The notes under the pieces were generated by a model. That model was not told the origin of the DNA. It was given only the letters and a program-made list of their open reading frames with translations, and ran no database searches. DNA of 64,000 nucleotides, from positions 7,329 through 71,328 of the forward strand of contig JAEZHF010000072.1 in the NCBI GenBank assembly GCA_023416745.1, given 5' to 3'. Each line of letters opens with the position of its first letter. Position 1 is the first letter of the stretch. The translations under genes and the position numbers were made by a program. Source of the stretch: Bacillota bacterium (lineage in GTDB: Bacteria; Bacillota; Clostridia; Christensenellales; SZUA-584). This document shows positions 33,456-41,977 of the stretch, piece by piece.

Positions 33456-34532
33456 ATGAAACCGGAGCATTATAACGTACCTGATTTCAGTCTGCCGGAG
33501 TTCCGTGATGCGCCGGACGTGCTTTGCCGCGCGTCGGAAAGGGACGGCATCGCGCCGGAGGGGTTCCACGCGACCAGCATATACCCCGAGTATTTTCGAA
33601 TCGACGGAGAGTGGCGGCTCATTGAATCCAGCCGCATGGACTGCGCAGTGGTCATAAGAGACACTCAGCCCTTTGCTGTGGAACAACGCAACATACGTGC
33701 TGGAGACAGCGTTGTGCTAGGGCGCGAAGATGATGGTTCCGCGGGCATATACCTGCATGCCGCCGCCTTTGCCGCACGTGATAAGGAAGGGGACGACTTT
33801 GCGTTCCGCGGCTCCCGGACGCGTGAAACCTCCTATTCGCGTGACTACGACAGCCTGTATGAACTGCTGAACTATGAGCGCGAGCACGGCTTTTGCGTTT
33901 GGGTGCTGGGCCCGGCCTGCACGTTCGATTTTGACTCACGCCGCGCGATGGCTGAACTGATAACCAGGGGGTATGTACAAGCGATATTCGCGGGCAATGC
34001 GCTGGCAACCCACGATCTGGAGGCCGCCGTGTTCAAAACGGCGCTGGGGCAGGACATCTACACGCAGCACAGCGTCAGAAACGGTCATTACCATCATCTG
34101 GACACCATCAACATGATATGCGCGGCAGGCGGCATAAGACCCTTCATCGAACAGCGGGGAATAGAGGACGGCATCATGGCAGCGGTGATTCGGTACAATG
34201 TACCGTATGTACTGGCCGGTTCCATACGTGACGACGGCCCTCTGCCTGACGTGATCGCTAATGTATATGAGGCGCAGGCACAGATGCGCGTGCTGCTGTC
34301 TCAGGCGACCACGGTGATCGCGCTGGCCACGCAGCTGCACGCCATCGCCACCGGCAACATGACTCCCAGCTACTGCGTTAAAAATGGCGTGATCCGACCG
34401 GTCAACTTCTATGCCGTGGACATATCCGAATTCGCGGTGAACAAGCTGCACGACAGGGGTTCGCTTTCTGCAAAATCCATAGTGACCAATGTGCAGGACT
34501 TTCTCGTGAATCTGGAGCGCAGCCTGAAATAA
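33456..34532 (+). CDS. LOR/SDH-domain protein (TIGR00300-like)
   Basis: 358 residues. The C-terminal ~220 match the LOR/SDH bifunctional-enzyme conserved domain: GPACTF, FAGNALATHDLEAA, GHYHHLDTIN, VLAGSIRDDGPLPD, ATGNMTPS and KLHDRGS. Members of this group include NAD-dependent ornithine cyclodeaminases of archaea and the AgrE C-terminal domain of cyanobacteria. Ornithine to proline conversion is therefore possible but unproven. ATG fixed by GAGGGG. Co-transcribed with the ArsR gene. Confidence 0.82.
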   Translation: MKPEHYNVPDFSLPEFRDAPDVLCRASERDGIAPEGFHATSIYPEYFRIDGEWRLIESSRMDCAVVIRDTQPFAVEQRNIRAGDSVVLGREDDGSAGIYLHAAAFAARDKEGDDFAFRGSRTRETSYSRDYDSLYELLNYEREHGFCVWVLGPACTFDFDSRRAMAELITRGYVQAIFAGNALATHDLEAAVFKTALGQDIYTQHSVRNGHYHHLDTINMICAAGGIRPFIEQRGIEDGIMAAVIRYNVPYVLAGSIRDDGPLPDVIANVYEAQAQMRVLLSQATTVIALATQLHAIATGNMTPSYCVKNGVIRPVNFYAVDISEFAVNKLHDRGSLSAKSIVTNVQDFLVNLERSLK

Positions 34533-34591
34533 AGAAATATTTTTCAGTAATATATAAAATATGCGCAATTAGACCAAACTGTTGCCCATAT

Positions 34592-34633
34592 ACACATTAT
34601 ACCAAATTGCATAAGCTGCATGGTATAATGTGT
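34592..34633. promoter_or_regulatory. 42-bp palindrome overlapping a promoter
   Basis: 13-base perfect arms ACACATTATACCA and TGGTATAATGTGT around 16 bases. The right arm contains an extended -10 (TGGTATAAT) for the lipoprotein gene; by symmetry the left arm forms the same element facing the other way. Operator or RNA hairpin. Confidence 0.6.
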
Positions 34634-34664
34634 TTAACCGTTTTGGTGCAAGGAGGATCGAGTC

Positions 34665-35054
34665 ATAGAAAATAAGCAAGTCGGGAAAGGTGTAATATTA
34701 CTGATTGCGGTAATGATGTTAATCGGCATGACGGCATGCAGCTCGAAAAATGTGTATGTGCTTGACCCCGCGTTTTTCGACATCCCGGATAAGACAACTG
34801 CTTGGAGAGAAGAACTTTTCGGAGAGAAACCATTGTATGGGGAAATAAAGACGGCAGAGCAAGCGGCCCAGTGTTTTGAGGATTTATGGAATGTTATGGA
34901 TTATGACGTTCACCAAGAGCGGCCGTATATCGTGAGCTTTGAACCGGGTAAGTGGTATGTGAGAGGTTCGATGGAGGAATTGACCCCGGGCGGGGTCGCT
35001 CATGCCATATTCTCGGATAGCGGAGAATTGCTTGCTGCGTGGGGAGAGGAATAG
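34665..35054 (+). CDS. Lipoprotein with apparent AUA start
   Basis: Small exported lipoprotein of unknown function. In frame from ATA at 34665 it gives a proper lipoprotein signal: charged start (ENKQVGKG), hydrophobic core (VILLIAVMMLIG) and lipobox MTAC. AAGGAGG lies exactly 8 bases before the ATA. The first in-frame ATG (34713) has no ribosome site and would leave a signal peptide of nine residues without charge. So either AUA is used as start or an original ATG has mutated. About 129 residues; the mature part (SSKNVYVLDP...) matches nothing I know. Confidence 0.68.
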   Translation: MENKQVGKGVILLIAVMMLIGMTACSSKNVYVLDPAFFDIPDKTTAWREELFGEKPLYGEIKTAEQAAQCFEDLWNVMDYDVHQERPYIVSFEPGKWYVRGSMEELTPGGVAHAIFSDSGELLAAWGEE

Positions 35055-35107
35055 CGCAATAGGCGCCATTTTCATAAATGCACTCGAAAATGAACCCCGT
35101 TATTAAT

Positions 35108-35156
35108 AAAGCCCATGCTGGTCAGGAGGGAAAGAGCATGGGCTTTGTATTATCTT
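35108..35156. terminator. Terminator between convergent genes
   Basis: AAAGCCCATGCT / AGCATGGGCTTT perfect 12-bp stem; A/T-rich flanks on both sides. It ends at the stop of the YfcC-type gene. Confidence 0.75.
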
Positions 35157-35158
35157 TT

Positions 35159-36580
35159 CTAGTAGCCCGCCGATATGGCCAGCATCAGGAATCCGACGCT
35201 GACGGCCATAACGATGAGCTGCAGCCCGATGGTGAAACGGAACCATTTGGTGAAACTGACGGTGGTGAGCCCCAGCGCGATCAGCAGCATCGGGTTGGTG
35301 GGATAGAGCACGTTCAGAAAACCGTCACCCAATGCGTAGGTGAACACTGTGGTTTGAGCGGATATACCGGAGACCGCCGCCAGCGGTACGATCAGCGGCA
35401 TCACGAGGAAGGCTTTGGCCGATGCCTGTGATACGAACAGCTCCAGCACCAGTATCAGCGCGAATATGATGAGCACGTTAAGATAGGGGCTGGACTGCGT
35501 GAGCGCGGCGGACGCCTCGTGGATGATGGTGGCTTGAATGCCGCTTTCCTGCATGATGGTGGACACGGCCATCGCCATGGGGATCAGCACGATGCCGGGC
35601 GCGATGTCCATTATGCCGCCGAAGAAAGCGTTCGCGGTTCCCCTATAACCCGCCAGTTTGGAACCGATGACGGATGCCAAAATAAAGATGACCGCGATGA
35701 CGATCATGGAGTAGTCAGCGATGCCGACGAATGGCGCTGCAATAAGATACGCCAGCATGAGGGCCAGCAGCAGGCCGACGAACAGTATCGGCCCTTTTTT
35801 GAACTGCGCAGCTTCCCGTATCTGCTCGGGCGACATCCTGTACTTTTCCCGTCGCTGCGTGTCCTCCGTGTAAACGCGGGAGGCCATCGGGTTGTTATCC
35901 AGTTTTTTGGCATAGCGAAACAGAAAAAGAAGCAGTATGCTGTAGGTAACGACGAAGAATATCAGACGCAGCCATGTGCCGGAATATAGCGGTACACCGG
36001 CCAACTGCTGTGCCACTCCGATGGAGAAGGGGTTGAACAGTGCCGCCGCGAAGCCGAAGCTGGCGGAAAGCAGGCTCAAGGAGAGTCCCATCAGGCTGTC
36101 CCAGCCCAGCATGAACGAGAGACCGATCATCAGAGGAATGAGCGGCACGATCTCCTCAAGTATGCCGAAGAACGAACCTAAAAACATAAACGTGAAGGAG
36201 ACAACGGCGATGAGAAGCCGCTTGCGCGTGTACATCTTCTGCGCTATCTTGGCGATCACCGCACGCAGTATGCCGGACTTGTCCAGCACGGTGAAGGAGC
36301 CGCCGATCAGCAGTATGAACAGCATGATGACGATCATTACGAAGTTTAAGTCCCCGCCCGGCGCGAAGCTCTTGAATATCGACAGCAGGATGTTGTAAAC
36401 CGGATAATGTCCCGCTTCGCCCGTCTGTGTGTACGTTTCCACTGTTCCGTCTGCCGTATATACGCCCGGCGGGACGATAAGCGTCAGCACCCATGTCAGT
36501 ATGATAAGTATGAATATGATCAGTGCGGCGGTGAGCAGGCTTCTCTTATTGATCCGGAAGCTGGAGTCATTTTTCGACAT
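35159..36580 (-). CDS. YfcC-family membrane carrier
   Basis: 473 residues with about 12 membrane segments, of the YfcC/DcuC-like group of anion or amino-acid carriers. Segments of note: GSFFGILEEIVPLIPLM and the C-terminal QASAKAFLVMPLIVPLA. Members are annotated as C4-dicarboxylate or basic amino-acid transporters, so arginine/ornithine exchange is possible given the LOR/SDH gene nearby; this is weak inference. ATG at 36580, 7 bases after GGAG. Divergent from the WYL regulator, a likely controller. Confidence 0.87.
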   Translation of the reverse strand: MSKNDSSFRINKRSLLTAALIIFILIILTWVLTLIVPPGVYTADGTVETYTQTGEAGHYPVYNILLSIFKSFAPGGDLNFVMIVIMLFILLIGGSFTVLDKSGILRAVIAKIAQKMYTRKRLLIAVVSFTFMFLGSFFGILEEIVPLIPLMIGLSFMLGWDSLMGLSLSLLSASFGFAAALFNPFSIGVAQQLAGVPLYSGTWLRLIFFVVTYSILLLFLFRYAKKLDNNPMASRVYTEDTQRREKYRMSPEQIREAAQFKKGPILFVGLLLALMLAYLIAAPFVGIADYSMIVIAVIFILASVIGSKLAGYRGTANAFFGGIMDIAPGIVLIPMAMAVSTIMQESGIQATIIHEASAALTQSSPYLNVLIIFALILVLELFVSQASAKAFLVMPLIVPLAAVSGISAQTTVFTYALGDGFLNVLYPTNPMLLIALGLTTVSFTKWFRFTIGLQLIVMAVSVGFLMLAISAGY

Positions 36581-36608
36581 CACTGTTCTCCTTCGTATGC
36601 ATATATGG

Positions 36609-36641
36609 TATAATTATGATGCCGTGGTGATACCTTGTCAA
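36609..36641. promoter_or_regulatory. Overlapping divergent promoters
   Basis: Minus strand: TTGACA (36636-36641), 17 bases, CATAAT (36613-36618) for the carrier gene. Plus strand: extended -10 TGGTATAAT ending at 36614 for the WYL gene. The two -10 elements overlap, so the genes should compete for polymerase. Confidence 0.6.
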
Positions 36642-36672
36642 TCAGCACATCAAACGCGTGAGGAGCTAACAC

Positions 36673-37680
36673 ATGGACGATTTCCCCAAACGGGCACGAA
36701 TCATTCTTCTTTTAAACTACTTAATTGAGCAGACGGACGAACAGCACCCCAAGCGCATGGCGGATATACTGGATTATCTGCAAAAAGCGGGGGCAGGGGC
36801 CGAGCGCAAGGCCGTGTATGCCGACATCGCCATACTGCGCGATCTGGGGTACGATATCATCATGACCAATGAGCGCTCGTCAGGATATTTTCTGGGGCAG
36901 CGCACGATGGAGATGGCCGAGGCCGAGGTGTGCGCCAGTGCGATATCCGCCGCCCGATTCATGACCGAGAAGAAGTCACGCGAGCTGATACGCAAGCTGG
37001 GGGACCCGTTCGGCTGTGCTGCCGCGTCACGCTTCCGCGAGCGCATGGAGTTGGCGCGCACGCAGAAGACGCGCAACGAGGAGATATACTACAATATCGA
37101 CAGGATCGTACGCGCACAGAACGCAGGGAAGAAGATCTCCTTCCTCTATTTCGAGTACATGCCGGACAAGACGCAGCGTTTCAAGCGGGACGGCCAGCGG
37201 TATCTGGCCAGTCCGTACACGCTGATGTGGTATGAGGACTGCTACTATCTGGTGTCCAATATCGACAAGTACGACAACCTGTCCCATTTCCGCGTGGACA
37301 GGATGTCCCGTATCGAGATAACGGATGAGGATATCCGCGCTATCAGTGAGGTGTCCGAATACAAGAATTATATCGACTTCGACGAATATCACCGCAGCGT
37401 GTTCGGCATGTTCGGCGGACAGCCGCAAACTGTGCGCATCCGATTCCGCGACGAACTGGCGACGGCGGTGTTCGACCGATTCGGCCTTGATATCGCGGTG
37501 TCTGACATAAAGGACGGCTGGTTCACTGTTTCCGTCAGCGTGCGTGCGAGCCAGGGCTTTCTGTCATGGCTCACGATATTCGGCGATAAGGCGGAGCTGC
37601 TGTCGCCCGACAGCCTGCGCAGCGATATGGCCCGTCTCGTCGGGGCACTGAACCGGCTTTACTCCGGCAAACAGAAATAA
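36673..37680 (+). CDS. WYL-domain transcriptional regulator
   Basis: 335 residues. N-terminal HTH of the DeoR-like type (KRMADILDYLQKAG... AERKAVYADIAILRDLGYDI), then a WYL ligand-sensing domain (about 140-240, core PYTLMWYEDCYYLVSNID, with RVDRMSRIEI) and a WCX C-terminal region. Such proteins respond to nucleic acid or nucleotide ligands. ATG fixed by GAGGAG. Divergent from the carrier gene. Confidence 0.92.
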   Translation: MDDFPKRARIILLLNYLIEQTDEQHPKRMADILDYLQKAGAGAERKAVYADIAILRDLGYDIIMTNERSSGYFLGQRTMEMAEAEVCASAISAARFMTEKKSRELIRKLGDPFGCAAASRFRERMELARTQKTRNEEIYYNIDRIVRAQNAGKKISFLYFEYMPDKTQRFKRDGQRYLASPYTLMWYEDCYYLVSNIDKYDNLSHFRVDRMSRIEITDEDIRAISEVSEYKNYIDFDEYHRSVFGMFGGQPQTVRIRFRDELATAVFDRFGLDIAVSDIKDGWFTVSVSVRASQGFLSWLTIFGDKAELLSPDSLRSDMARLVGALNRLYSGKQK

Positions 37681-37684
37681 TATA

Positions 37685-37724
37685 AAAAAGCTTCCCTCGG
37701 CTTGATTACAAAGGGAAGCTTTTT
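37685..37724. terminator. Strong bidirectional terminator
   Basis: AAAAAGCTTCCCT / AGGGAAGCTTTTT perfect 13-bp stem between the WYL gene and the convergent end of the pilus operon. Confidence 0.92.
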
Positions 37725-37734
37725 ACTTTTAAAC

Positions 37735-38397
37735 TCAGTTGAAAATGTCTCCGCCGTATTGATACCCTTCCGCAAAGTCGTACGCTTTGCCGGCTTCCAA
37801 TGGCCCGGTTCTGCCATAAAACTCTATATCCAGCTTGATGGCCATTTCATCATTCTTGGGGACGGAGGTGCTCGGCACAATCGTTTCAGCGGTTTCCCCT
37901 TCCTGTATAACAGGGGGCGGCTCCGGAAGCGTCGTGACTGTAACGGCCACCACCTTAATGAAATACGGACTTTCGTTGAAAGCCTTCAGCAACGCTTTCA
38001 GGCCGTCAAAGCGGCATGCCATGGAAATACTGACCGGAACCACATAAAGCTGCCCTGCCTGGCGCAAGTCATTGAATAGAAATGTTGTTTTTTTCGCATG
38101 TTCATTGACTGTTTTCTCAAGGTATACCAGAACGGCCGGCTGGTCAAAACCCGTGGAAATGCCGCCGCTCAACTCTTTAATGCGGGCTTCGTTATCTTCA
38201 ATGGCTTTGTCCATAGCCGTGATGATCTGCCTTTGCTGCGCCACAGTGGAAGCCAGAGATTCCTTGTCCGTGATATCGTCTTTAAGCAGGCTCAGCTGGT
38301 CCATATTCGGCTTGAAATAGAAGAGAAAATAGAGGCAGAACACTGCCATCACCAGCACAACGGAAACGAGTATTTTTTCGCGTTTAGACATTGTCAT
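37735..38397 (-). CDS. pilO: Type IV pilus inner-membrane protein PilO
   Basis: 220 residues. One N-terminal membrane segment (about 9-27), a coiled coil (about 30-75), and a ferredoxin-like periplasm-equivalent domain with the PilO-like pattern FDGLKALLKAFNESPYFIKV (about 120-140). It forms a platform with PilN and PilM. ATG at 38397 has GGAGG 6 bases upstream and overlaps the pilN stop; a longer start inside pilN is not needed. Last gene of the operon, followed by a terminator. Confidence 0.88.
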   Translation of the reverse strand: MTMSKREKILVSVVLVMAVFCLYFLFYFKPNMDQLSLLKDDITDKESLASTVAQQRQIITAMDKAIEDNEARIKELSGGISTGFDQPAVLVYLEKTVNEHAKKTTFLFNDLRQAGQLYVVPVSISMACRFDGLKALLKAFNESPYFIKVVAVTVTTLPEPPPVIQEGETAETIVPSTSVPKNDEMAIKLDIEFYGRTGPLEAGKAYDFAEGYQYGGDIFN

Positions 38398-39034
38398 TTG
38401 CGGCCTCCGTATTCTCTGCGGCGGGAGTTGCCGCGGGTTGTTTTGTAGTGCTGTCTTCATCCGCCTTGTCGCTGCCGTCAATGACTTCCGGCGATGTGCC
38501 CAACGGCTTCGGCAGCGTGGCTATCAGCATGAACCGCGTTGTCACGCCATCATTTTCAACAGCGCTGCTGTTCACATATACGTCAAGGAATAGACCTGTC
38601 TCTCTGAGACGCAGTGCGAAGGTTGCCAGCACCTCGTCCCGCGGCACGACACCGTTGATTGTCATCCGATTGTCTGCCATCGTGATGCCGTCGATATAGG
38701 CGCTGGTCGGTAAAGATGTTTCCAGCGCTTCAATATAATGCGTGGCAGCTGTCTTGGAATCGTTAAGGTCCTCTAATTGCTTGACGGCCTGCTGCAGCAT
38801 GGCGTTCTGCAGTGTCTTTTCCGCCTGCTCCTGATCGACGGCAGGCTGCGAAACCAGTTCGGTATCAAGGTTCGCGAGCCTGATCTGCGCGCTGGCCAGC
38901 ATATTGGACGGCAGCGCGATACCGGCATACAGCAGCGCGGCGAACAGCAGTATGAAGATCAATACTGTTCCCAGCTTCTTCCCTGAATACTGTACTGCCT
39001 TTCGTTTTTGCAGAAGATTGATATCGTACTTCAT
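38384..39034 (-). CDS. pilN: Type IV pilus assembly protein PilN
   Basis: 216 residues with the PilN N-terminal signature DINLLQKRK (residues 4-12) that binds PilM, a membrane segment (about 21-43), and a PilN domain (to about 180). A low-complexity acidic/Ala/Pro tail (about 180-216) ends in TEAANDNV. GAGAGG site before the ATG. One base separates it from pilM. Confidence 0.92.
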   Translation of the reverse strand: MKYDINLLQKRKAVQYSGKKLGTVLIFILLFAALLYAGIALPSNMLASAQIRLANLDTELVSQPAVDQEQAEKTLQNAMLQQAVKQLEDLNDSKTAATHYIEALETSLPTSAYIDGITMADNRMTINGVVPRDEVLATFALRLRETGLFLDVYVNSSAVENDGVTTRFMLIATLPKPLGTSPEVIDGSDKADEDSTTKQPAATPAAENTEAANDNV

Positions 39035-39035
39035 G

Positions 39036-40079
39036 TTATTCCTCTCTTAACGTCGCAGCATAGGCGTTCAGCAGCAGAGCGAAGCCGCGCTGGTCAGCGG
39101 GGTTGCCGCTTCGGGACATGGGCAGCAGCATGGAAGACAGATGAACCGGAATGTTCAGGTGACGCCCCATATACTCCAGCAGCCCCGGCATCAGCGCGCC
39201 GCCGCCAGACAGATAGACGGTATGCACAGTGCTTTTGGCTCGGTTGCGGTAATAATCGAACAGCCGCGCGATTTCGTAGAGCAGCGCGTCGATCTCGTAT
39301 GAGACGGCTGCTTTGAGTTCGGCGTTTTTATGCGGCTGGTTTAAGAAATCCACTTCGCGCTTCATCGTTTCGGAAGTCAGTATATCCTTGCCGGAGTTCT
39401 GCGCGATCACTTCGGTGATCTGCTGGCCCGACTTTTTGATAACGTTGCTGATAAAATAATTACCGTTATGGTAGATGCTTGCGCGGGTGCACTTGGTGCC
39501 AAAGTCCAGTATGCAGATACCGCCGTTGATATTAAACGCCTTGTCGCGCATGCTGGCGAATTTCAGCAGCTTTTCGCGGGCGTTTTCGCAGGTGTCCACC
39601 ACTGTCAGATGAAATCCAGCGGCATTGAGTGCCCGCTTGTATTTGTTCACGATGCGCTTGTGGACGGAAGTGACCAGCACGCTGTACATCTCGACGCCGT
39701 CCTCGGTTAATTTCTCGGCAATTTTATAGTCGATAAAATACTTGTCCGGATCCACGGGCAGATAACCCGACATCTCGTTCAGTATGTTCTGATAAAGCTC
39801 GTCCTCTGAGAGCACGGGAAGCGTGAAGTGACGGATGATGATGTCGCTGCCGGACAACACGAGAAAGCATTTGCCGGAGCCCAGGTGCGCCTTCTTGCGC
39901 GCCATCTTCAGCGATTTGACCAGCGCGTCCTCCGACACGATGTTGAGGTCGTCCACACAGCCTTCCGGTATCCGGTGCACCACAAATTTAAGAATCCGGC
40001 CGTCGGTGCCTGTCTGCGTTAGTTTTAGGTTTGAATGCCCGATATCCACCGATACCGTGGCCGCCTGCTTGATTGGCAT
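39036..40079 (-). CDS. pilM: Type IV pilus assembly ATPase-like protein PilM
   Basis: 347-residue actin-like protein of the PilM/FtsA fold: VSVDIGHSNLKL (9-20), the phosphate loop LDFGTKCTRASIY (about 195-207) and LSGGGALMPGL (about 293-303). Cytoplasmic platform that binds PilN and, through it, PilO. ATG behind GGAGG. Belongs to the same transcript as pilN and pilO. Confidence 0.92.
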   Translation of the reverse strand: MPIKQAATVSVDIGHSNLKLTQTGTDGRILKFVVHRIPEGCVDDLNIVSEDALVKSLKMARKKAHLGSGKCFLVLSGSDIIIRHFTLPVLSEDELYQNILNEMSGYLPVDPDKYFIDYKIAEKLTEDGVEMYSVLVTSVHKRIVNKYKRALNAAGFHLTVVDTCENAREKLLKFASMRDKAFNINGGICILDFGTKCTRASIYHNGNYFISNVIKKSGQQITEVIAQNSGKDILTSETMKREVDFLNQPHKNAELKAAVSYEIDALLYEIARLFDYYRNRAKSTVHTVYLSGGGALMPGLLEYMGRHLNIPVHLSSMLLPMSRSGNPADQRGFALLLNAYAATLREE

Positions 40080-40089
40080 TGAAGCCTCC

Positions 40090-41553
40090 TTAGTTTACAC
40101 GGCCTACAGCCGTTATGCTTTGCTCCTTGTATATGTCACTGCTCAGTTCTACTGAACTTGAGCCTGAACCGAAGAAGGTGCCCTCGAGATCAGCGAGTTT
40201 ATTCTGTACGCTGGTCGCGCTATAATTAACGGTCTCCCAGCTGTTAACTGAAAAATACATATTATCCTTTGCTATCATGGCTCCCGATATATTCCCGCCG
40301 CCGGTGAAAACGATATCCCCTCCGGAAAACATGATGGCATTGACGCTGCCGCCTCCCAGAGAAATTTTGCTGTGGGAATAAATTACGTTTCCGGAAGCGC
40401 TCAGGCTTGACATTGTAATAGGTCCGGTGGCGAACATATTGCCGAGCGCCGACGCGCCGTTGACCGTAATGCCGCCGCCGCAAATTATAGACCCCTGAAG
40501 GTCGGCGCTGCTCACCGTCACATTTCCGTCGGCATAGATATTGCCGTGAAACGAACCGCCATGCAACACAACGTTGCCGCGCGCATAGATATCCCCGGTC
40601 ATCAGCCGGCCGGTGATGTCAATGTTATTGCCATAAAGGTCGCAGGCGATATTGCCGCCGCTCGATACAATCAGATCGCCGGTGGCGCGTATGACGCCAT
40701 CGGGGATGACGTTGTTGTTTGTCAGGTAGAGCTTGACATTAGGACCCGTGTTAACGCTGACGGGAGAGGTCAGTGGATATGCGGCCGCACTCAGATAGGT
40801 ATTGTTCGTCGTAATATAATATTTAGGATTTGTGATAACCGGATCGCTGAAGGACGGATACGTGAGCGTATCGTTGATTGACTCCCTGATATTGGCATCG
40901 ATCGTTATTTGGCCGTTATTGACTCCAAAGTACCAGGGTTGGCGGCATTGCAAAGCGCCGAGAATGGCATTTCCGTTACTCAACGTGATACCTCCGATTG
41001 TCCCCAAATCAAGAGTGCCGCCAACGACGATAGCCGCATCGGGAATGAACCAGTCTTTCGCGCTGACGTCAATGCGTTCCACCTGCACACGTCCCTGAAC
41101 CTGATACTGGGTGCCGTCGGCCATTGTGGAGGTGGTGGTCATCAGAAATTCGTACGCGTTGTTCGCAGAATCGAAACCTTCAACTGTAAAAGTTGTCTGT
41201 GTGGAACCGCCGGTGATGGCCGGCTCGGCAAAACGGCTCTGCGCGTATGACGTGATGTTGGATGCAAAGTTGTTGTACAGGCTGTTGTAGGTGGCTCCGC
41301 CCGCTTCCTGCATCTGTGCGTAATAGCGGTTCACCTCCAGCTTGAGCTGGTCGATTGCACAGTTAACGCCCGCTTCCGCCGCGTAGAACGAATCGTTCGT
41401 CGTGGCGTCCGCAGTATTCGAATTCAGCGTGCTCATGGAGAGGGTGATGGCGGCGAGACCAAGCAGCATAAGAATGGTGATCGTCACCAGCGCCATGATC
41501 AACGATGAGCCACGGGAACCCGTTTTGCGGCCAAACAATCGTCTGATTTTCAT
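40090..41553 (-). CDS. PilX-like pseudopilin with C-terminal Gly-rich beta-solenoid
   Basis: 487 residues. An N-terminal PilX-like segment (RGSSLIMALVTITILMLLG, then FYAAEAGV at about 55-62) would insert in the membrane like minor pilins; it lacks the Glu at position 5 of the mature pilin. From about 205 the protein is built of short repeated turns with small residues (GDIYARGNV, GNIYADGNV, GSIICGGGI, GNMFATGPI), which suggests a right-handed beta-solenoid of the bactofilin-like/DUF7305 type, possibly displayed at the pilus tip or on the surface. ATG behind AGGAGAT. Confidence 0.8.
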   Translation of the reverse strand: MKIRRLFGRKTGSRGSSLIMALVTITILMLLGLAAITLSMSTLNSNTADATTNDSFYAAEAGVNCAIDQLKLEVNRYYAQMQEAGGATYNSLYNNFASNITSYAQSRFAEPAITGGSTQTTFTVEGFDSANNAYEFLMTTTSTMADGTQYQVQGRVQVERIDVSAKDWFIPDAAIVVGGTLDLGTIGGITLSNGNAILGALQCRQPWYFGVNNGQITIDANIRESINDTLTYPSFSDPVITNPKYYITTNNTYLSAAAYPLTSPVSVNTGPNVKLYLTNNNVIPDGVIRATGDLIVSSGGNIACDLYGNNIDITGRLMTGDIYARGNVVLHGGSFHGNIYADGNVTVSSADLQGSIICGGGITVNGASALGNMFATGPITMSSLSASGNVIYSHSKISLGGGSVNAIMFSGGDIVFTGGGNISGAMIAKDNMYFSVNSWETVNYSATSVQNKLADLEGTFFGSGSSSVELSSDIYKEQSITAVGRVN

Positions 41554-41569
41554 AACCCAATCTCCTTTA

Positions 41570-41977
41570 CTAGTATGAGGCCATAGACAATGATGTCTCA
41601 ATGGCCGTACCCTTGTTGCTGACGAGTTTAATCCAAAGCAGATCGCTGCTTTTGGTGACCGTAAAAGTGCTGATGTTGGAAGCAATAGCTGTATCGTTCC
41701 GGAGAATCTTTCCGCCGGACAGCTTATACGTCCTGTCGTCCACCGTCAGAACGCCTCCTGATACGCTGATCTTGGCCGCGTCGGTCACGCGCACCACGTT
41801 GGTGATGTCGGACATCGTCATGCGAAGGTTGGCCTGTTCGTCAGCCGATTCGGATTCCAAAGTGTAGAGAGAGAACCCCTGGCCGAAAAAACTGTACATC
41901 AGCATGGCCGCAACAGCCACCAGAGCACAGGCCAGCAACACTTCAATCAGCGTAAAACCGCGGGGTCTCTTCTTCAT
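41570..41977 (-). CDS. Minor prepilin (GspH/PilW-like)
   Basis: 135 residues. Type III/IV prepilin signal KKRPRG|FTLIEVLLACALV with Glu at mature position 5, then a short pilin-like domain. Its start overlaps the preceding gene by 4 bases (ATGA). Processed by PilD (42705) and likely part of a priming complex with the other minor pilins. Confidence 0.88.
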   Translation of the reverse strand: MKKRPRGFTLIEVLLACALVAVAAMLMYSFFGQGFSLYTLESESADEQANLRMTMSDITNVVRVTDAAKISVSGGVLTVDDRTYKLSGGKILRNDTAIASNISTFTVTKSSDLLWIKLVSNKGTAIETSLSMASY

